Shown here: positions 1 to 7,210 of the stretch, one piece after another
Layout of the letters: every line of letters begins with the position of its first letter
Position numbering within the stretch: the first letter of the stretch is position 1
Source: CANKHA01 sp040877285
GTDB taxonomy: Bacteria; Pseudomonadota; Alphaproteobacteria; Rhizobiales; Xanthobacteraceae
DNA length: 26,279 nucleotides
Reading direction: 5' to 3'
Assembly: GCA_040877285.1 (NCBI GenBank)
Contig: JBBDNZ010000089.1
Coordinates: 1-26,279, forward strand
Position numbers and translations under genes: made by a program
The notes under the pieces: model-generated
Databases searched by the model: none
Told to the model about the DNA's origin: nothing
Seen by the model: only the letters and a program-made list of their open reading frames with translations

Positions 1-1
1 C

Positions 2-691
2 GATGGCACTTTGCTCGACATCGCATTGCGGCCGCACGAAGTGCGCGTCCCGGCAAAGCTGTGCAAGACGCTGGCCGCGCTCCAGGAACGTACCGGCGGC
101 GCGCTCGCATTGGTGAGTGGCCGTCCGTTGCACGACATCGACCTCATCTTCTCCCCGCTACGGCTGCCGGCGGTCGGGGGGCATGGCGCGGAGATAAGGA
201 TAGGAGTCGACGGCCGGATCGAGAACCGTAAGCCGCCATTGCTCGACGCGAAAACCAGGAACAGGCTCGCGGAACTCGCCGAGCTCGGACCGGGGATCAT
301 CGTGGAGGACAAGGGCTATTCGGTCGCACTGCATTATCGACTCGCACCCGATAAACAAGGTGCGATCGAAGACGCCGTGGCGGCGGTCTGTGGCGATCTG
401 CCGCCGAAATCCGTGGAAATTTTGCATGGGAAAGCCGTGATCGAGGTCAAGAAGGCCGGCTTCAACAAGGGAACGGCGCTGCGGGACTTCATGTCGCATC
501 CGCCCTTCAGGGGCCGAAGGCCGATCTTCGTCGGCGACGATCGGACGGACGAAGCGGCTTTTGCCGTGGTCCCCGAATACGACGGCCTTGCCATTTCGGT
601 TGGGCGTATGGTTCCCGGGGTCGCGGAACGTTTCGAGACCCCGGGCGACGTGCGCCGCTGGCTCGAGCGCCTCGCCAAGGGCCATAGTTAA
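2..691 (+). CDS. otsB: trehalose-6-phosphate phosphatase, 5' end outside window
   Basis: HAD-superfamily phosphatase that removes phosphate from trehalose 6-phosphate, the last step of OtsA/OtsB trehalose synthesis in the cytoplasm. The frame is open to the left edge and reads DGTLLDIA from base 2. This is the end of HAD motif I (DxDGTL), so the nucleophile Asp and the true start lie upstream, and the TTG at 11 is not the start. Motif II is seen as LVSGRP, the motif III lysine in GFNKGTAL, and motif IV as VGDDRTDEAAF. These are typical of OtsB. It is followed after 33 bases by a GH15 hydrolase and then otsA, all on one strand, which indicates a trehalose operon. Only about 10-40 N-terminal residues should be missing. 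Confidence 0.93.
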   Translation, partial: DGTLLDIALRPHEVRVPAKLCKTLAALQERTGGALALVSGRPLHDIDLIFSPLRLPAVGGHGAEIRIGVDGRIENRKPPLLDAKTRNRLAELAELGPGIIVEDKGYSVALHYRLAPDKQGAIEDAVAAVCGDLPPKSVEILHGKAVIEVKKAGFNKGTALRDFMSHPPFRGRRPIFVGDDRTDEAAFAVVPEYDGLAISVGRMVPGVAERFETPGDVRRWLERLAKGHS

Positions 692-724
692 ACGTAACGG
701 CAAACACAACAGATTGGCTCGCCT

Positions 725-2518
725 ATGAACGACTACGGATTGGATTTGGCTGTCATCGGCAATGGCCGCACGGCCGCGCTGGTCGATCCCCAGGCGCGCC
801 TTGTGTGGTGGTGCTTTCCCCGGTTCGACAGCGACCCGATTTTCTACCGGCTGCTTTCCGGCGACGAAGAAAAAGGCTTTTGCGACGTCGTGCTGGACGG
901 GATGGTCCACAGCCATTCGGAATATCTGCGCAATACGGCGGTCGTCTCCACGATCCTGACCAGTCAATCCGGCGGGACGGTGCGCATCACCGATTTTGCC
1001 CCGCGCTTCCGGCAGTTCGGCCGGATGTTCAGACCGCCGCAACTCTACCGGCTGATCGAACCGGTGGCCGGGCTGCCGCGGATCACGATCCGCTTCCGCC
1101 CCACCCATGACTATGGAGCGCCGATTACCCGCCTCTCGCCCGGCAGCAACCACATACGCTACATCACCGACGACACCACCATTCGCCTCACTTCCGATGC
1201 GCCGCTCTCCTATATTCAGCATGAGGCACCGTTCGTTCTGACCAAGCCGGTGCATTTGGTCTTCGGCTCGGACGAGCCTTTTCCTGGAGACTTGACGACC
1301 ACGGCGCGCGAATTCTGCGACCGGACCCGCGACTATTGGATGGATTGGGTCCGCCGCCTCTCGCTCTCCTACGACTGGCAAGAGGCCATTATCCGCGCCG
1401 CGATCACGCTCAAGCTCAGCAACTTTGAAGAAACCGGCGGAATCGTCGCAGCCCATACCACCTCCATCCCGGAAGCGCCCGGCAGCGGCCGCAATTGGGA
1501 CTATCGCTATTGCTGGCTGCGCGACGCCTATTTTGTCGTAAAGGCGCTCAACCGCATCGGCGCCACGCAGACCATGGAAGATTTCATTTCCTTCACACTC
1601 GGCATAGCGGCCAATACCGACGACGTGTTGCGGCCGGTCTATAGCGTCGTGCCGACCGATCCGATGCCCGAAAGGGTGGCGGAGCGGCTCAAGGGCTTTC
1701 GCGGCGACGGGCCGGTGAGGATCGGGAATGCGGCCGCCGACCAGGTGCAGCATGATACCTATGGCAGCATCATCCTGGCGGCGATGCCGATGTTCTTCGA
1801 TCGCCGGCTGCCGCGGCCGGGCGACGAAAGCCTGTTCGGCTTGCTGGAGACTTTGGGAAGCAAAGCCGAGCGCTTCGCGCTCGAACCCGACGCGGGCATC
1901 TGGGAATACCGCGGCCGAAAGCGTGTGCATACCCATTCCGCGGCGATGTGCTGGGCCGGCTGCAATCGCCTTGGCGCGATTGCCGCGCATCTTGGCTTCG
2001 GCGACCGTGCCGAGTATTGGAACGCGGCGGCGGATAGAATTCATGCCACCATTGTCGAAGAGGCTTGGAATTCCGCCCGCGGCGCCTTCACCGGCGCTTT
2101 CGGCGCCGAAGAATTGGATGCCAGCGTCTTGCTGCTTCCGGAACTCGGGTTGATCGAGCCCAAGGATCCGCGCTTCGTCAGTACCGTCGCGGCGATGGAA
2201 CGCGAGCTTCTGCGCGAGAAGCATGTCATGCGCTACGCCGGCGCGGACGATTTCGGGCTCCCCGTCACGGCCTTCCTGATCTGCCGCTTCTGGCTGGTTG
2301 ACGCGCTGTGGTCGCTGGACCGGCGCGAGGAGGCGCAGGAACTTTTTACCGATGCCCTCAACCATCGAAACCGCTATGGTCTTTTGTCGGAAGATGTTGA
2401 TCCACAGACCGGCGCACTGTGGGGAAACTTTCCGCAAACCTATTCGATGGCCGGCTTGATCTTGACCGCCATGCGCCTGTCTCGCAGCTGGGAGGATCGA
2501 TATTGGCGCGGCTCGTAG
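725..2518 (+). CDS. glycoside hydrolase family 15 protein (glucoamylase/trehalase-like)
   Basis: A 597-residue GH15 enzyme. GH15 members are inverting hydrolases of alpha-glucosidic bonds (glucoamylase, glucodextranase, some trehalases). The (alpha/alpha)6 catalytic domain is recognisable by RNWDYRYCWLRDA, by IWEYRG with the presumed acid Glu394, by LLSED with the presumed base Glu556, and by GNFPQTYS near the end. An N-terminal beta-rich domain occupies roughly residues 1-220. No signal peptide is visible, so it should be cytoplasmic. It sits between otsB and otsA, so a role in trehalose or maltodextrin turnover is inferred; the exact substrate cannot be read from sequence. ATG 725 was chosen because MNDYGLDLAVIGNGRTAAL is the usual N-terminus of this group. 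Its last bases overlap the otsA start. Confidence 0.9.
   Translation: MNDYGLDLAVIGNGRTAALVDPQARLVWWCFPRFDSDPIFYRLLSGDEEKGFCDVVLDGMVHSHSEYLRNTAVVSTILTSQSGGTVRITDFAPRFRQFGRMFRPPQLYRLIEPVAGLPRITIRFRPTHDYGAPITRLSPGSNHIRYITDDTTIRLTSDAPLSYIQHEAPFVLTKPVHLVFGSDEPFPGDLTTTAREFCDRTRDYWMDWVRRLSLSYDWQEAIIRAAITLKLSNFEETGGIVAAHTTSIPEAPGSGRNWDYRYCWLRDAYFVVKALNRIGATQTMEDFISFTLGIAANTDDVLRPVYSVVPTDPMPERVAERLKGFRGDGPVRIGNAAADQVQHDTYGSIILAAMPMFFDRRLPRPGDESLFGLLETLGSKAERFALEPDAGIWEYRGRKRVHTHSAAMCWAGCNRLGAIAAHLGFGDRAEYWNAAADRIHATIVEEAWNSARGAFTGAFGAEELDASVLLLPELGLIEPKDPRFVSTVAAMERELLREKHVMRYAGADDFGLPVTAFLICRFWLVDALWSLDRREEAQELFTDALNHRNRYGLLSEDVDPQTGALWGNFPQTYSMAGLILTAMRLSRSWEDRYWRGS
2491..2495 (+). promoter_or_regulatory. 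ribosome binding site deciding the otsA TTG start
   Basis: GGAGG lies 7 bases before the TTG at 2503, inside the 3' end of the GH15 gene. No ATG with a comparable site lies near the family-expected N-terminus. Confidence 0.7.
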
Positions 2519-3927
2519 TGGTGTCCAACCGTGTAGCTCTGCCTTCCCGCGATGGCCGCAATCCTGCGGGCGGCCTCGCCGTCGCGGTTCGTGCCGTCCT
2601 CAAGCGCGACGAAGGAATTTGGTTCGGATGGAGCGGCGACATCGCCGAGGGCAACGCGACGCCGAAAACCCGTTCGGTCCAGGAAGGCGGCATTTCCTAT
2701 GTCGTCACCGATCTCGGCAGTGAAGATTTCCAGGAATATTACAATGGCTTCGCCAACAGGATGCTCTGGCCCATCCTGCATTATCGCCTCGATCTCGCGG
2801 AATTTTCACGGCGCGATCTCAGCGGCTATATGCGGGTCAACGCGCATTTTGCCGATGAGCTGCATAAGATATTGCAGCCCGACGACGTCGTCTGGGTTCA
2901 TGACTATCATCTGATTCCGCTCGGCCGGGCGCTGCGTGAACGCGGACACCGCAATCCGATCGGATTCTTTCTGCACGTGCCCTTTCCACCTCCCGAAATT
3001 CTCACCGCGCTTCCCAATAACGAGCGATTGATTCCCGACATGAGTCATTATGATCTCGTCGGGTTCCAAACCGAGAATGACGCGGCCAATTTTGCCCGCT
3101 ATCTGGCGCGGGAATGTCAAATTCCGCGCCGCGACCGTTATACTTTTCAGGCTGGCGACCGCACCATGCGGATCGGTGTTTTTCCGATCGGCATCGAGAC
3201 GGTCGAATTCAACGCGATGGCGCGGCGATCGGTGCGCTCCAGCTTCGTATCGCAAACCATTGAGAGCCTGGCCGGCCGCGACATGATCATCGGCGTGGAC
3301 CGCCTCGACTACTCGAAAGGTCTCACGCTGCGGATGGATGCCTTTGAATATTTCCTGAGGACGTATGCCGAGTGGCGCGGCAAGGTGACTTACCTGCAAA
3401 TCACACCCAAAAGCCGTTCCGACATCCCCGAATACGAATTGATGGAGCGGCAGATGGGCGAGGCCGCAGGCCGCATCAACGGCGCCTATGGCGAAGCGGC
3501 CTGGACACCGATCCGTTACGTCAATCGCGCCCATACCCGCACCGCGCTGGCCGGACTCTACCGCTCCGCGCGCGCCGCGCTGGTCACCCCGCTCCGCGAC
3601 GGCATGAATCTCGTCGCCAAGGAATATGTGGCCGCTCAGGATGAGAATAATCCGGGCGTATTGATCCTCTCGCGCTTTGCCGGCGCGGCGTTCGAGCTCG
3701 ACACCGCCCTCCTGGTCAACCCCTACGATCCGGAATCGGTCGGCGCGACCATCGCGCGGGCCTTGTCGATGCCTCTGGAAGAGCGGCGCGCACGCCACGC
3801 CAAGATGTTTCAGGTGCTCTGCGCCAACGACGTCAAATACTGGGGCGAACGGTTCATGGCGACGCTGACGCGGCCCCACACGCTGCCTACCGCGATCGAA
3901 CGATCCGGCACTTTTCTCAACGACTGA
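2503..3927 (+). CDS. otsA: alpha,alpha-trehalose-phosphate synthase (UDP-forming)
   Basis: GT20 glycosyltransferase of 474 residues that joins UDP-glucose and glucose 6-phosphate to give trehalose 6-phosphate, the substrate of OtsB. Visible family motifs are LVVVSNRV at the N-terminus, the GGLAVAV glycine loop, VWVHDYHLIPL, GFFLHVPFPPPE, GVDRLDYSKGL and, near the C-terminus, TPLRDGMNLVAKEYV. Length matches single-domain bacterial OtsA, with no fused phosphatase. The start is set at TTG 2503: a GGAGG at 2491-2495 lies 7 bases before it, and the protein then begins MARLVVVSNRV as in the family. The longer open frame from 2419 would add 28 residues read from GH15 coding sequence. The start lies 16 bases inside the GH15 gene, so translation is probably coupled. 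Confidence 0.95.
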   Translation: MARLVVVSNRVALPSRDGRNPAGGLAVAVRAVLKRDEGIWFGWSGDIAEGNATPKTRSVQEGGISYVVTDLGSEDFQEYYNGFANRMLWPILHYRLDLAEFSRRDLSGYMRVNAHFADELHKILQPDDVVWVHDYHLIPLGRALRERGHRNPIGFFLHVPFPPPEILTALPNNERLIPDMSHYDLVGFQTENDAANFARYLARECQIPRRDRYTFQAGDRTMRIGVFPIGIETVEFNAMARRSVRSSFVSQTIESLAGRDMIIGVDRLDYSKGLTLRMDAFEYFLRTYAEWRGKVTYLQITPKSRSDIPEYELMERQMGEAAGRINGAYGEAAWTPIRYVNRAHTRTALAGLYRSARAALVTPLRDGMNLVAKEYVAAQDENNPGVLILSRFAGAAFELDTALLVNPYDPESVGATIARALSMPLEERRARHAKMFQVLCANDVKYWGERFMATLTRPHTLPTAIERSGTFLND

Positions 3928-3983
3928 TGGATGGCCCTGCGCCAGCGGCAGTGTTTTCCGCTTCGGCCGCGCGACCTAAAAAA

Positions 3984-4003
3984 CGGCCGCCCGAAGGCGG
4001 CCG
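3984..4003. terminator. bidirectional intrinsic terminator between otsA and the DUF992 gene
   Basis: CGGCCGCC, loop CGAA, GGCGGCCG: a perfect 8-bp GC stem with a stable tetraloop. On the minus strand it is followed by TTTTTT (the AAAAAA just left of the stem), a classic terminator for the minus-strand gene ending at 4051. On the plus strand the trailing sequence is only moderately U-rich, so it is a weaker terminator for otsA. Confidence 0.8.
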
Positions 4004-4050
4004 CGTCTTCCTTGTGATAAATGTCCGCTTAGCGCGGCAACGATACGCAG

Positions 4051-4533
4051 CTAGCTCGCGCGCCGCAGTTCCAGACCGGCAACGCCGGCGGCCAAGTTCA
4101 TTCCCATCTGACCCTGGACCGATATCGGCTGCAGGCTGATGGTACGGTCCGAGCCGCCGATGAGCACATTTGCGCCGACACCCGCGCCGACCGTCGCTTC
4201 CGCGAATGCGCCCGTATAGGTACCGGCGAGCGCTCCCTTAAGGTTGGTTGTCGGCGCGTAGACCACCCATACCATTTCACCGCCGCCGGTCGCACCGACA
4301 TCAAGCCCGAATTTGGTGATGGAGCCGGTGTAGGTTTCTTTCAAACCGCCGGCGCTGGGCGTAAACATGCAGTTGACCTGCTTCTTGGACGCGACAATGA
4401 GGCCAATGCCGGCGGAAATGTCGCAACTCAAGGTTCCGACCTTCACCCGACTGGCTTCCTGTGCGATCGCCGGAGCGGCAGCTATCGTAGCCACCAACGC
4501 CGACGCAAGAAGTGCTCTCTTTGAGATAGTCAT
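4051..4533 (-). CDS. DUF992 domain-containing secreted protein
   Basis: A 160-residue exported protein of the DUF992 family, of unknown function and common in Hyphomicrobiales. A Sec signal peptide (MTISKRALLASALVATIAA) probably ends in AIA before Gln25. The mature part starts VKVGTLSCDISAGIG and has NCMFTP further on, the paired-Cys pattern of the family, followed by Gly-rich segments such as GATGGGEMVWVVYAPT. The ATG at 4533 was chosen because a GGAGGT at 4540-4545 (minus strand) precedes it at a normal distance; an 18-residue upstream extension would bury the signal peptide. It is transcribed towards otsA and ends at the shared terminator. I can assign no biochemical role. Confidence 0.85.
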   Translation of the reverse strand: MTISKRALLASALVATIAAAPAIAQEASRVKVGTLSCDISAGIGLIVASKKQVNCMFTPSAGGLKETYTGSITKFGLDVGATGGGEMVWVVYAPTTNLKGALAGTYTGAFAEATVGAGVGANVLIGGSDRTISLQPISVQGQMGMNLAAGVAGLELRRAS

Positions 4534-4945
4534 TGTATGACCTCCATCTATTTTTTCGCGCGATGCATGAAAACGCCTGCTACGCAAACCTGTTTCAGCA
4601 CGGCGCGAACTTCAGAAGGATTGGAGCAACCGGACTTCTTTGCATGAAAATATTGTCGAATTTGAGAAATATGAAATGTAACGTTATTTCATCCTTCACG
4701 GCGGAAAAATTACTGAAGACATCTCGCTGCGCAATTTCGTTGTCCGCTTCCGTTTTTGTTCCCTCGCATGTGATTTCAACTTGGCGCGAATGCGGCGACT
4801 CGAGTCATGGTCGCGCCGCATGTTCGCCGCAATGCCTGTCGGGCTACCAAACGGATTCTTACAATCTTCAATCCGTTGCGGCTCTTCTCGATTGGTTTGT
4901 TGATTGCTTCTTGCCGACGATGCGAAAAATCGTGCGGCGTGAACG

Positions 4946-4980
4946 CAAAGAGCCCGGCTCCGTAGGGGCCGGGCTCTTTG
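4946..4980. terminator. strong hairpin, probable terminator
   Basis: CAAAGAGCCCGGC pairs perfectly over 13 bp with GCCGGGCTCTTTG around a 9-base loop. The ends give short T tracts on both strands. On the minus strand it lies 54 bases downstream of the stop of the small gene at 5034-5399 and is most simply its terminator. On the plus strand it could end a transcript from the preceding gap. Confidence 0.65.
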
Positions 4981-5005
4981 TCATGCGTCCAATCTTTGTC
5001 ATGCG
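4975..5005. repeat. 13-bp direct repeat with an 18-bp period
   Basis: TCTTTGTCATGCG occurs at 4975-4987 and again at 4993-5005, followed in both cases by a CCA-containing segment. The first copy overlaps the right arm of the terminator hairpin. It looks like a short local duplication. Confidence 0.6.
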
Positions 5006-5033
5006 CCCAAGAAGGCGAATTTACTTGCCAGCT

Positions 5034-5399
5034 TTAAACGTCGTCGATGAAAACCAGTCCGCTTGAGCCCGGGGAAAAGCGGCCGCTCAGTTGCCGTTCC
5101 AAATTGCCGTTCATCAGCTCGACGTCGACCGCGAAATGACAAACATGACTGCCGTCGCGCCCGGCGCGCGTGCAATCAAGCTTGCGAAAAGTCCGGACAG
5201 CAAAGCGGTCGCCGCCGGCCTGTCTGACCTTCTGCACGGCCTCCGCCCCGCCGACCTCTTCCATGAGAGCCAGCGTATTATCGACCTCCTGAGACAACGA
5301 AGCCTCAAAAGCTCTTTTCATCTGGCCTTCGCTCGGCTCATCGCTGTAGCTGCCCGCGACAAGCGCCAAGGCCACCAGGGGAAAAACATAGACTTTCAT
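5034..5399 (-). CDS. small exported protein of unknown function, lipoprotein-like N-terminus
   Basis: A 121-residue protein that I cannot assign to a named family. The N-terminus MKVYVFPLVALALVAG is a signal sequence, followed by SYSDEPSEGQMKRAFEAS. Similar small alphaproteobacterial lipoproteins read AGCSDxPSE at this point, but here the expected lipobox Cys is not present. The mature part is helical and acidic, then has LDCTRAGRDGSHVC, two cysteines 11 residues apart that could form a disulfide, and a beta-rich tail ending VFIDDV. It is probably periplasmic. It stands alone on the minus strand with a strong terminator behind it. No partner gene suggests its job. Confidence 0.65.
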   Translation of the reverse strand: MKVYVFPLVALALVAGSYSDEPSEGQMKRAFEASLSQEVDNTLALMEEVGGAEAVQKVRQAGGDRFAVRTFRKLDCTRAGRDGSHVCHFAVDVELMNGNLERQLSGRFSPGSSGLVFIDDV

Positions 5400-5717
5400 C
5401 GTAGCCGCATCCGAGTTTCGGTCCTGCGGGCAACATACGCTTAATCTATTTGAGGACGCCTTTTCCCAACCGCTTGAATTTTATCGACCTCGCCATCGAA
5501 GCCCGTTTCGAGACGGCAACTGTCCCGATAGTAAACGGTTCGTCACCCGCAATGCGTCCCGGCCCCTGTTGCCGTCGCCGGACGCACCGTGCGACCCCAA
5601 GTCGCGACCAATGCCCGTGGAAAGCGCCAAAAGGCTTTCCGCCTCGCCGGCAGGATGGTAGAAGGATTGACCCCAAACTAATGAAAATCAGGGGCTTATA
5701 TTATCGGGAGGAACGCA
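5400..5717. other. 318-base gap before the first TTT operon
   Basis: No convincing gene. Open frames here (5450-6058 plus; 5446-5676 minus) are Arg/Pro-rich without domain or ribosome binding site. An inverted repeat GGAAAGC/GCTTTCC (5619-5625 with 5634-5640, 8-base loop) could be an operator or weak hairpin. The gap should contain divergent promoters for the small gene to the left and tctC to the right, but I cannot place them confidently. Confidence 0.4.
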
Positions 5718-6683
5718 ATGCTAACCAAAGCAATCGCTGCGTCCGTCGCGCTTGTCGCGTTCGGCGCCTTGGCCTCGCAGCCGGCCAGTTCGGAACCCGC
5801 TGCCTATCCGCACAAGGTCATAACCCTCGTCACGCATTCGAGCCCGGGCGGCGGCAGCGACATCTTCTTACGGGAAATGACCAAGCACTTGTCCAAATAC
5901 ATCAAGGCCGACTTCGTGGTCGAGAACGTGCGTGGCGGCAGCGGCGCCAAGGCGATGGCAAAGCTCGCATCCAGCAAGCCCGACGGCAGCGTCTTCTATG
6001 CCACGACGCCGACCTATGTTTTCACTTCGATCCTGAGCAAGCCGGAGAACAGTTATAAGGACCTTGAGCCGCTGGTGAATTTCTTCACCGACGCCGAAGT
6101 CATCTATACGCGGGCCGATGCTCCCTTCAAGTCGCTGAAGGACGTGATTGCTCACGCGAAAGAGAAACAGGGGCGCTGGGGCGTCTCCAATCCTGCCTCG
6201 CTCGAGCGGCAGGCGGCCGAGAAGCTGAAGACGGCAGCCGGCGTAAAAGCCGCGATCGTTTCCCACGAAGGCGGCGGCGACCTGATGATCAACGTGCTCA
6301 ACGGCACGCTCGACATCGGCATTGGCGAAATCCAGGAAATCCGCGCGCAGCTCGAAGGCAAACAGGTGCGCGTGCTGGCGACTTTCAATGCAAAGCGGCT
6401 GGATAACTTCAATGATGTTCCGACCGTCAAAGAGTCCGGTTATGACGTGGTGCTGTCGAAGTTCCGCGGCCTCGCCGGCCCCAAGGGCTTGCCCAAGGAT
6501 GTCGTGGCGATCTGGGAAAAGGCCGTCCCTCAGGTTCTCGCGGATCCGGAATATAAGAAGGTTTACGCGAAGGACAGCCTCGTCGCGGACTTCGTCCCGC
6601 ACGACCAATACGTGAAGTTCATCGCCGACTTCGGCAATTCGTCGGAAAGCTTCCTGCAAGAAGCCGGAGCGTTGAAGAAGTAA
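5718..6683 (+). CDS. tctC: tripartite tricarboxylate transporter substrate-binding protein (TctC/Bug family)
   Basis: Periplasmic binding protein of 321 residues that captures a small organic acid and delivers it to the TctA/TctB membrane unit. A Sec signal peptide (MLTKAIAASVALVAFGALAS) is followed by the family pattern YPHKVITLVTHSSPGGGSD, VENVRGGSGAKAMAKLASSKPDG, and later SNPASLERQAAE and a VPTVKESGYDVV segment, all typical of Bug proteins. Ligand class (tricarboxylate, dicarboxylate, aromatic acid or other) cannot be read from sequence. The start is supported by GGGAGGA at 5706-5712. tctB follows after 53 bases and tctA after that, giving a complete operon in the order C-B-A. Confidence 0.92.
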   Translation: MLTKAIAASVALVAFGALASQPASSEPAAYPHKVITLVTHSSPGGGSDIFLREMTKHLSKYIKADFVVENVRGGSGAKAMAKLASSKPDGSVFYATTPTYVFTSILSKPENSYKDLEPLVNFFTDAEVIYTRADAPFKSLKDVIAHAKEKQGRWGVSNPASLERQAAEKLKTAAGVKAAIVSHEGGGDLMINVLNGTLDIGIGEIQEIRAQLEGKQVRVLATFNAKRLDNFNDVPTVKESGYDVVLSKFRGLAGPKGLPKDVVAIWEKAVPQVLADPEYKKVYAKDSLVADFVPHDQYVKFIADFGNSSESFLQEAGALKK

Positions 6684-6736
6684 CGTCCGCGGGGGCTCTG
6701 CCTGCGGTTCACAAAAACATCGGGAATCTCCGACCG

Positions 6737-7195
6737 ATGAAAAAGGACATCCTCAGCGGCGGCATCGTTCTTGCCGTCGCTGGGGCCTACTATCTCGGCG
6801 CACGTCAGATCCTGCACAGCAGGCTGGAGGACGAAGTGGGGGCGGATGGCCTGCCTCTCATCCTTGCAGCCCTGCTGGCGGCTCTCGGTGTGCTGTTGAT
6901 TTTGCGTACCCTATTTGCATCGCGCCAGCAGGCCGGAACCGGTACCCGCGAATACCAGGCGCCCTACCCCCGTGCGCTCGGGTTTCTGGCGATCGCCGTC
7001 GGATACGCCCTGATCGCGCCGGTTGTCGGTTATCTCGTCGGCATCGGACTCTTGATCGCCGCCGTCGCCATGTACGAAGGCAATATCGGGCCTTCGTGGC
7101 GTCTGGCGGTGATCGCCCTTGGCGGCGCCATCGGATTTTGGCTGCTCTTCATCAAGCTGCTCGGCGTCGAGCAGCCGACGAACATGTTCTTTTAG
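6737..7195 (+). CDS. tctB: tripartite tricarboxylate transporter small membrane subunit (TctB)
   Basis: A 152-residue inner-membrane protein with four hydrophobic segments: about residues 6-24 (LSGGIVLAVAGAYYLGA), 35-55 (GLPLILAALLAALGVLLIL), 74-110 (two helices, GFLAIAVGYALIAPVVGYLV onward) and 118-140 (WRLAVIALGGAIGFWLLF). Size, topology and position between tctC and tctA identify it as TctB, the small subunit of this secondary transporter. The sequence is poorly conserved in this family, so the call rests mainly on topology and context. The ribosome binding site before ATG 6737 is weak. Confidence 0.85.
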   Translation: MKKDILSGGIVLAVAGAYYLGARQILHSRLEDEVGADGLPLILAALLAALGVLLILRTLFASRQQAGTGTREYQAPYPRALGFLAIAVGYALIAPVVGYLVGIGLLIAAVAMYEGNIGPSWRLAVIALGGAIGFWLLFIKLLGVEQPTNMFF

Positions 7196-7210
7196 CGACG
7201 CGGGCCCCTC

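Larger units (their letters stand above)
4534..5033. other. 500-base gap with inverted repeats, no convincing gene
   Basis: A long + frame (4533-5066) crosses this gap, but its translation has no recognisable domain, no ribosome binding site and poor codon character, so I do not call it. The left part (4640-4760) is A+T-richer than the surroundings. The right part holds a 7-bp stem TGCGGCG/CGCCGCA (4791-4797 with 4814-4820) enclosing the palindrome GACTCGAGTC, a 7-bp stem ACGGATT/AATCCGT (4851-4857 with 4870-4876), and then a 13-bp terminator hairpin at 4946-4980. This arrangement could be a small RNA followed by its terminator, or simply the leader of the DUF992 gene plus the terminator of the small gene to the right. 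Nothing proves transcription. Confidence 0.4.

Noticed and set aside
158..2437. 759-residue minus-strand open frame opposite otsB and the GH15 gene
   Set aside because: It is antisense to two well-recognised genes, Arg/Ala-rich, with no domain. High GC content creates such long shadows.
4533..5066. 177-residue plus-strand open frame in the large gap
   Set aside because: No domain, no ribosome binding site, and it runs through a terminator hairpin.
5667..5702. TTGACC and TATATT as a promoter for tctC
   Set aside because: The spacing is 24 bases, too long for a sigma-70 promoter, and the -10 would lie almost on the ribosome binding site.
5450..6058. 202-residue plus-strand open frame before tctC
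   Set aside because: Overlaps tctC in another frame; the upstream part is Arg/Pro-rich and unlike a protein.
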